26,608 nt of DNA from JBHJHK01 sp050330975 (GTDB lineage Bacteria > Pseudomonadota > Gammaproteobacteria > Competibacterales > Competibacteraceae): contig JBHJHK010000220.1 in assembly GCA_050330975.1 (NCBI GenBank), positions 1 through 26,608 of the forward strand, in the 5' to 3' direction. A program made the translations under genes and the position numbers. Below, one piece after another: positions 23,260 through 26,608 of the stretch (position 1 is its first letter; each line of letters starts with the position of its first letter). The notes beneath the pieces are model-generated. The model was given only the letters and a program-made list of their open reading frames with translations, did not search any database and had not been told where the DNA came from.

Positions 23260-24513
23260 ATGGCCATAGAGACCATCGATACCCTAGTCGTCGGCGGCGG
23301 CCAAGCTGGTTTGGCCATGAGCGAGCACCTGAGTTTGGGGGGTGTGCCCCACTGGGTGGTGGAGCGCCACCGCATCGCCGAGCGCTGGCGCTCCGAGCGC
23401 TGGGACTCTTTAGTCGCCAATGGTCCGGCCTGGCACGATCGCTTTCCCAGTATGGCGTTTGCCGATCTCGACCCCGAGGCTTTTGCCCCCAGGGACCGGG
23501 TGGTGGACTATTTTGTCCGCTATGCCCAGCGGATTGCGGCGCCCTTGCGCTGCGGGGTGGACGTCGAGGCTGTGCGACGTCACGAGGGCCGGCGCGGCTT
23601 TCGGGTTGACACCTCCGAGGGCGCCATCGACGCCTGCAATGTCGTCGCCGCCACGGGTCCCTTCCAGCGTCCGGTGATCCCCGCCCTGGTGCCGCAAACA
23701 TCGACGCTGTTGCAAATCCATTCCAGCGCCTACCGCAACCCCGAGCAGTTGCCCGAGGGGGCGGTGTTGGTGGTGGGGGCGGGGTCTTCGGGGTCCCAGA
23801 TCGCCGATGAGCTGTTGCGGGCGGGGCGGCGGGTTTATCTGTCCATTGGACCCCACGGTCGTCCTCCTCGCCGCTACCGCGGCCGCGTCAACGTGTGGTG
23901 GTTGGGGGTGTTGGGGAAGTGGGACGCTGCGGCTATAGAGCCAGGTCTAGAGCACGTCACCATCGCCGTGAGCGGTGCCCGGGGCGGTCAGACGGTGGAT
24001 TTTCGCCTCTTTGCCCAACGGGGAATGACCCTGTTGGGCATGACCCAGGGGTTTCGAGGGGGGGTTATATACTTTGCGCCGGATCTGGCGACCCATTTGG
24101 CCCAAGGCGATGCCAATTATCTCTCGCTATTGGACGAAGCCGATGCCTACATTGCCCGCAACGGGCTGGAGCTCCCCGAGGAGCCCGAGGCTCGGATCAT
24201 CGCCGCCGATCCACCCTGTGTGACCGATCCCATCCTAGAGCTTTCCTTGGCGGGTGCCGGTATCCGTACCATTATTTGGGCCACGGGTTATGCCTTGGAT
24301 TTCCACTGGCTCCAGGTGGATACCTTCGACGCCGCCGGTCGGCCCAAGCACCAGCGGGGGGTGGGGGCTGAGCCCGGGATCTACTTTCTGGGCTTGCCCT
24401 GGTTGTCGCGCCGGGGCTCGTCGTTTATTTGGGGCGTTTGGCACGACGCCAAGTTTTTGGCGGATCACATCGTCAGCCAGCGCCGCTATCTGGCCTACCC
24501 TGGGGGGGGTTAA
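23260..24513 (+). CDS. FAD/NAD(P)-dependent flavin monooxygenase
   Basis: A 417-residue flavoprotein from ATG 23260; the open frame upstream overlaps the antitoxin promoter and lacks coding character. FAD motif: DTLVVGGGQAGLAMSEHL near the N-terminus. Second dinucleotide motif: AVLVVGAGSSGSQIADELLR (residues about 168-187). ATG region: IIWATGYALDFHWLQVD. It resembles class B flavin monooxygenases such as CzcO-like or YUCCA-like putative oxidoreductases. The reaction would use NADPH and oxygen; the substrate is unknown. It is monocistronic or leads into the DUF559 gene 21 bases downstream. Confidence 0.82.
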   Translation: MAIETIDTLVVGGGQAGLAMSEHLSLGGVPHWVVERHRIAERWRSERWDSLVANGPAWHDRFPSMAFADLDPEAFAPRDRVVDYFVRYAQRIAAPLRCGVDVEAVRRHEGRRGFRVDTSEGAIDACNVVAATGPFQRPVIPALVPQTSTLLQIHSSAYRNPEQLPEGAVLVVGAGSSGSQIADELLRAGRRVYLSIGPHGRPPRRYRGRVNVWWLGVLGKWDAAAIEPGLEHVTIAVSGARGGQTVDFRLFAQRGMTLLGMTQGFRGGVIYFAPDLATHLAQGDANYLSLLDEADAYIARNGLELPEEPEARIIAADPPCVTDPILELSLAGAGIRTIIWATGYALDFHWLQVDTFDAAGRPKHQRGVGAEPGIYFLGLPWLSRRGSSFIWGVWHDAKFLADHIVSQRRYLAYPGGG

Positions 24514-24534
24514 GGTCAGAGGGGAAGGGTACTT

Positions 24535-24909
24535 ATGAGGCCGCAGTCTGATACTGTCAAACTGAAAGTGCGGCGCTTGCGCCGCGAAGCTACGCCTGCA
24601 GAAGCTGTGCTTTGGGATTGTCTCCGCGACCGTCGATGTCGAGGCTTCAAATTTCGTCGTCAGGTGCCCGTCGGTCCCTATATCGTCGATTTCCTTTGCC
24701 CGGCGGCCAAGCTAGCGGTTGAATTGGATGGCAACCACCACCGGGAACCCGAACAGCGAGTCTACGATCAACTTCGCGATCAATACCTCAATCAGCGTGG
24801 CCTCGATGTGGTCCGCATCGCCAACGACGAAGTCATCCACCACCCCCACCGGGCCCTCGCGCGTATCACAGCGCACCTCGAAGCTAACCACGCCAAGAAG
24901 CGCGACTGA
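24535..24909 (+). CDS. DUF559 endonuclease (Vsr-like fold)
   Basis: A 124-residue protein: RRLRREATPAEAVLWDCLRD, FKFRRQVPVGPYIVDFLCPA, KLAVELDGNHHREPEQRVYD, LNQRGLDVVRIANDEVIHHP. This is the DUF559 family, with the PD-(D/E)xK-related fold of the Vsr repair nuclease; the VDF Asp and the ELDG Glu are probable catalytic residues. GAGGGGAAGGG precedes the ATG. Its last 60-90 bases are tandemly duplicated just downstream and recur before each forward REP palindrome in this region (see findings). I know of no proven function for solo DUF559 proteins. Confidence 0.82.
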   Translation: MRPQSDTVKLKVRRLRREATPAEAVLWDCLRDRRCRGFKFRRQVPVGPYIVDFLCPAAKLAVELDGNHHREPEQRVYDQLRDQYLNQRGLDVVRIANDEVIHHPHRALARITAHLEANHAKKRD

Positions 24910-25020
24910 CGCTCCAGACCAAGTCACCCTTCACACCCCCACCGCGCCCTCGCGCGTTACAGTGCCCCTCGAAGCCACCCACCCCAAGAAGCGCGACTGA
25001 CGCTCCAGACCAAGTCACCC
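24841..25020 (+). repeat. Tandem duplication of the DUF559 3' end
   Basis: Two units of about 91-93 bases. Each has CACCCCCACCG, then CCCTCGCGCGT, then AAGAAGCGCGACTGACGCTC, then CAGACCAAGTCACCCTTC. The first unit codes the natural C-terminus of the nuclease and its TGA stop; the second has drifted and leads directly into the first REP palindrome. Confidence 0.8.
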
Positions 25021-25050
25021 TTCTCCCGCGCCCAGGGCGTGGGAGAAGGG
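25018..25050 (+). repeat. REP palindrome, forward type, copy 1
   Basis: CCCTTCTCCCGCGCCC, one central base, then GGGCGTGGGAGAAGGG: 16-base arms with one G-T wobble. It has the head CCAAGTCACCC on the left and the tail CTGGGGATGAGGG on the right. Confidence 0.85.
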
Positions 25051-25115
25051 CTGGGGATGAGGGCTCGTATGAAGAGGCCTTGTGTGTTTGAGGGGTGAGT
25101 GGCCCTCACCCCCGG

Positions 25116-25148
25116 CCCCTCTCCCACACCGACGGTGTGGGAGAGGGG
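25116..25148 (-). repeat. REP palindrome, reverse type, copy 1
   Basis: CCCCTCTCCCACACCG, A, CGGTGTGGGAGAGGGG: a perfect 16+1+16 palindrome. Its tail (CCCTCACCCCCGG) is on the left and its head (GGGTGACTTGG) on the right, so it is the same element family inverted and lies tail-to-tail with the copy at 25018. Confidence 0.88.
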
Positions 25149-25298
25149 TGACTTGGTTATTGGGCGGGCTGGTTTGTGGACGAGGTGGGAGGCGTCGATG
25201 GGCTTCGATGAGCCACTCTCCGAGGGAATGGCGCACCCAACAGTGCTCTTCGACGTTATCCTCGCCCAAAGTCACAGCCCACGCTCCAGACCAAGTCA

Positions 25299-25331
25299 CC
25301 CTTCTCCCGCGCCTGGGGCGTGGGAGAAGGG
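25299..25331 (+). repeat. REP palindrome, forward type, copy 2
   Basis: CCCTTCTCCCGCGCC and GGGCGTGGGAGAAGGG arms with the same head and tail as the first forward copy. It is preceded by a degenerate DUF559-3'-like module at about 25235-25298. Confidence 0.85.
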
Positions 25332-25407
25332 CCGGGGATGAGGGCTCTTGAATGCACCTCGTGCTGTTGAGGGCCCTTGGCACGGCAGTCCTTATCATCT
25401 AATCTGA

Positions 25408-25425
25408 CTAAGTCCCATGACTTAG
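25408..25425. promoter_or_regulatory. Palindromic operator candidate of the toxin-antitoxin cassette
   Basis: CTAAGTC-CCAT-GACTTAG is a perfect 7+4+7 inverted repeat, 19 bases before the antitoxin ATG, in an AT-rich promoter-like stretch. Phd-type antitoxins bind such palindromes to repress their own operon. Confidence 0.55.
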
Positions 25426-25444
25426 CTAATTTAGGGCCCTATTG

Positions 25445-25678
25445 ATGACGGTAGTTAATATTCACGATGCCAAAACCCAGCTTTCCCGTCTTATAGAGCG
25501 AGTCTGTGCGGGCGAAGAAGTCATCATTGCCCGTCGCGGCCAGCCTATGGTGCGATTGGTACCGGTTGACCCACCAGTGCCCAAGCGTGAATTTGGTACT
25601 CTACGCGGCCAAATTCACATTGACGACCGTTTGTTTGATCCCTTGCCTCCCGATGAGCTCGAGGCTTGGGAGAATTAG
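25445..25678 (+). CDS. Phd/YefM-type antitoxin
   Basis: A 77-residue protein from ATG 25445 (a TTG lies one codon earlier). The N-terminus MTVVNIHDAKTQLSRLIERV continues CAGEEVIIARRGQPMVRLVP, the Phd/YefM DNA-binding fold. The C-terminal 30 residues (REFGTLRGQIHIDDRLFDPL, PPDELEAWE) match antitoxins paired with PIN toxins, where RFDAPLPDDELxxWE wraps around the toxin. The toxin start follows two bases after the stop. Confidence 0.88.
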   Translation: MTVVNIHDAKTQLSRLIERVCAGEEVIIARRGQPMVRLVPVDPPVPKREFGTLRGQIHIDDRLFDPLPPDELEAWEN

Positions 25679-25680
25679 AA

Positions 25681-26067
25681 ATGCAACTACTCCTCGATAC
25701 CCATGCTTTATTGTGGTGGTTTGCCGGTGAGGAAAAACTTCCCGAGGGAATCCGCCAGTACATTGCCAAGGAGACCAATAACATCTATGTGAGTGCGGCG
25801 TCAGCATGGGAGATCGCCACCAAAGTCAGGTTGGGCAAGCTACCAGAAGCGGCTACTTTGACCGACCATCTCGAACATTACCTGGCCAGTCAAGGGTTTG
25901 ACGAATTACCCATACGATTGTCCCACGCCCACCGGGCGGGGTCTTTGCCGGGGCATCATCGAGATCCCTTTGACCGCATGCTCATTGCCCAGGCCCTCCA
26001 AGAAGGTCTAACCCTGGTCAGTAAAGAATCACTGTTCGATGACTATGGCGTAGCGCGCATCTGGTGA
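25681..26067 (+). CDS. PIN-domain ribonuclease toxin (VapC-like)
   Basis: A 128-residue PIN protein from ATG 25681, with GGGAG upstream inside the antitoxin end. Acidic active-site residues appear in order: Asp in LLLDTHALLWW, Glu in SAASAWEIATKVRLGKL, Asp in HHRDPFDRMLIAQA, and a C-terminal acidic SLFDDYG. It should cleave RNA (often tRNA or rRNA) when unbound. Two-gene operon with the Phd-type antitoxin. The cassette is enclosed between two near-identical REP blocks. Confidence 0.9.
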   Translation: MQLLLDTHALLWWFAGEEKLPEGIRQYIAKETNNIYVSAASAWEIATKVRLGKLPEAATLTDHLEHYLASQGFDELPIRLSHAHRAGSLPGHHRDPFDRMLIAQALQEGLTLVSKESLFDDYGVARIW

Positions 26068-26219
26068 ATTGGGAAAAGGATCAACATAGCCTTTCCCGAG
26101 GCCCGCCGAGAAGTTCACTCTCTGAGGATGTCGATGGGCCTCGGGAAAGTGGCACCCCCAACAGCGCACCTCGAAGCCACCCCCGCCAAGAGGTGCGCCT
26201 AGCGCCCCAGCCCAAGTCA

Positions 26220-26252
26220 CCCTTCTCCCGCGCCTAGGGCGTGGGAGAAGGG
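26220..26252 (+). repeat. REP palindrome, forward type, copy 3
   Basis: CCCTTCTCCCGCGCC / GGGCGTGGGAGAAGGG arms, with head CCCAAGTCACCC and tail CCGGGGATGAGGG. Confidence 0.85.
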
Positions 26253-26315
26253 CCGGGGATGAGGGTTCTTGAAGATGCCTCGTACAGTTGAGGGGTGAGT
26301 GGCCCTCACCCCCGG

Positions 26316-26348
26316 CCCCTCTCCCACACCGTCGGTGTGGGAGAGGGG
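26316..26348 (-). repeat. REP palindrome, reverse type, copy 2
   Basis: CCCCTCTCCCACACCG, T, CGGTGTGGGAGAGGGG: perfect arms. It differs from the copy at 25116 only at the central base. Confidence 0.88.
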
Positions 26349-26498
26349 TGACTTGGTTATTGGGCGGGCTGGTTTGTGGACGAGATGGGTGGCGTCGATG
26401 GGCTTCGATGAGCCACTCTCCGAGGGAATGGCGCACCCAACAGTGCTCTTCGATGTTATCCTCGCCCAAAGTCACAGCCCACGCCCCAGCCCAAGTCA

Positions 26499-26531
26499 CC
26501 CTTCTCCCGCCCCCAGGGCGTGGGAGAAGGG
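26499..26531 (+). repeat. REP palindrome, forward type, copy 4
   Basis: CCCTTCTCCCGCCCCC / GGGCGTGGGAGAAGGG arms; slightly decayed in the left inner arm. A DUF559-3'-like module precedes it at about 26435-26498. Confidence 0.83.
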
Positions 26532-26596
26532 CCGGGGATGAGGGCTCGTATGAAGAGGCCTCGTGTGTTTGAGGGGTGAGTGGCCCTCACCCCCGG

Positions 26597-26608
26597 CCCC
26601 TCTCCCAC
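26597..26608 (-). repeat. REP palindrome, reverse type, cut by window edge
   Basis: CCCCTCTCCCAC at the last bases, with the tail CCCTCACCCCCGG before it, starts a further reverse REP in the same position relative to the forward copy as in blocks 1 and 2. Confidence 0.75.

Larger units (their letters stand above)
25008..25350 (+). repeat. REP block, copy 1 (three palindromes)
   Basis: A block of about 340 bases: forward REP (25018-25050), reverse REP (25116-25148), an intervening segment, and forward REP (25299-25331). The same order recurs at 26208-26549; between the reverse and second forward palindromes I count only about five differences over 150 bases, so the duplication is recent. Confidence 0.85.
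26208..26549 (+). repeat. REP block, copy 2 (three palindromes)
   Basis: The same order as 25008-25350, shifted by about 1,200 bases. It is preceded from about 26152 by another DUF559-3'-like module (CAGCGCACCTCGAAGCCACC). A third block seems to begin at its right end and runs off the window. Confidence 0.85.

Noticed and set aside
26029..26499. Proteins encoded across the REP blocks (also 25015-25398)
   Set aside because: The frames consist mostly of translated palindromes and repeat units, have Arg/Pro-rich composition, and are explained by the REP structure.
25018..26608. CRISPR array
   Set aside because: Repeats are palindromic, in both orientations, irregularly spaced, with homologous segments between them; no unique spacers and no cas genes.

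Overview
The window is GC-rich chromosomal DNA, probably from a gammaproteobacterium. The evidence is a CTG-N10-CAG LexA box in front of a UmuD/UmuC pair, an NrtR-type NAD regulator, REP-like palindromes, and Pot-type transport genes with proteobacterial codon use. I cannot place it below class level with confidence. GTG and TTG starts are frequent.

Region 1 (1-2700) is a junkyard with lower GC. It holds two copies of the 3' end of an RNA-ligase gene (1-183 and 2511-2694), an integron attC-like imperfect palindrome (190-298) beside a short orphan reading frame, two internally deleted IS4-type transposase remnants, an IS66 N-terminal remnant, and one intact-looking secreted protein with a PEP-CTERM-like tail. 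Region 2 (2690-5570, minus strand) has a cis-3-hydroxyproline dehydratase-like enolase-superfamily enzyme and an SOS-controlled umuDC operon. The umuD start is reassigned here to a GTG at 5570, and a LexA box lies at 5591-5606. Region 3 (5930-8729, plus) is a compact NAD-metabolism operon: a nicotinamidase-like hydrolase, a vWA protein, the regulator NrtR (with a Nudix box that looks catalytically dead) and a small membrane protein. A TAGTTG/CAACTA palindrome sits in the predicted promoter.

Region 4 (8843-14455) has an OmpA/DUF11 envelope protein, a convergent glutamate-receptor-like channel protein whose potassium-type selectivity filter is missing, and a divergent NmrA-oxidoreductase/AraC-regulator pair. 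Region 5 (14659-22892) is an eight-gene, tightly packed plus-strand operon: PotA, PotB and PotC transporter subunits, a RidA-family deaminase, a DUF1028 Ntn-hydrolase-like protein, a PotD/PotF-type binding protein, a copper amine oxidase without a signal peptide, and a P1 (DmpA-like) peptidase. Together these describe uptake of an amine-bearing compound, hydrolysis of a conjugate, and oxidative deamination inside the cell. A sigma-54-like -24/-12 element lies upstream.

Region 6 (22876-26608) has an orphan TacA-type antitoxin, a flavin monooxygenase, and a DUF559 (Vsr-like) endonuclease. The 3' end of the endonuclease gene recurs as a degenerate module in front of each forward REP palindrome downstream. 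The REPs form head-to-head and tail-to-tail arrays (BIME-like), and a long REP block repeats about 1.2 kb apart on both sides of a Phd/PIN toxin-antitoxin cassette. The DUF559-REP association is the strongest candidate here for an undescribed system.
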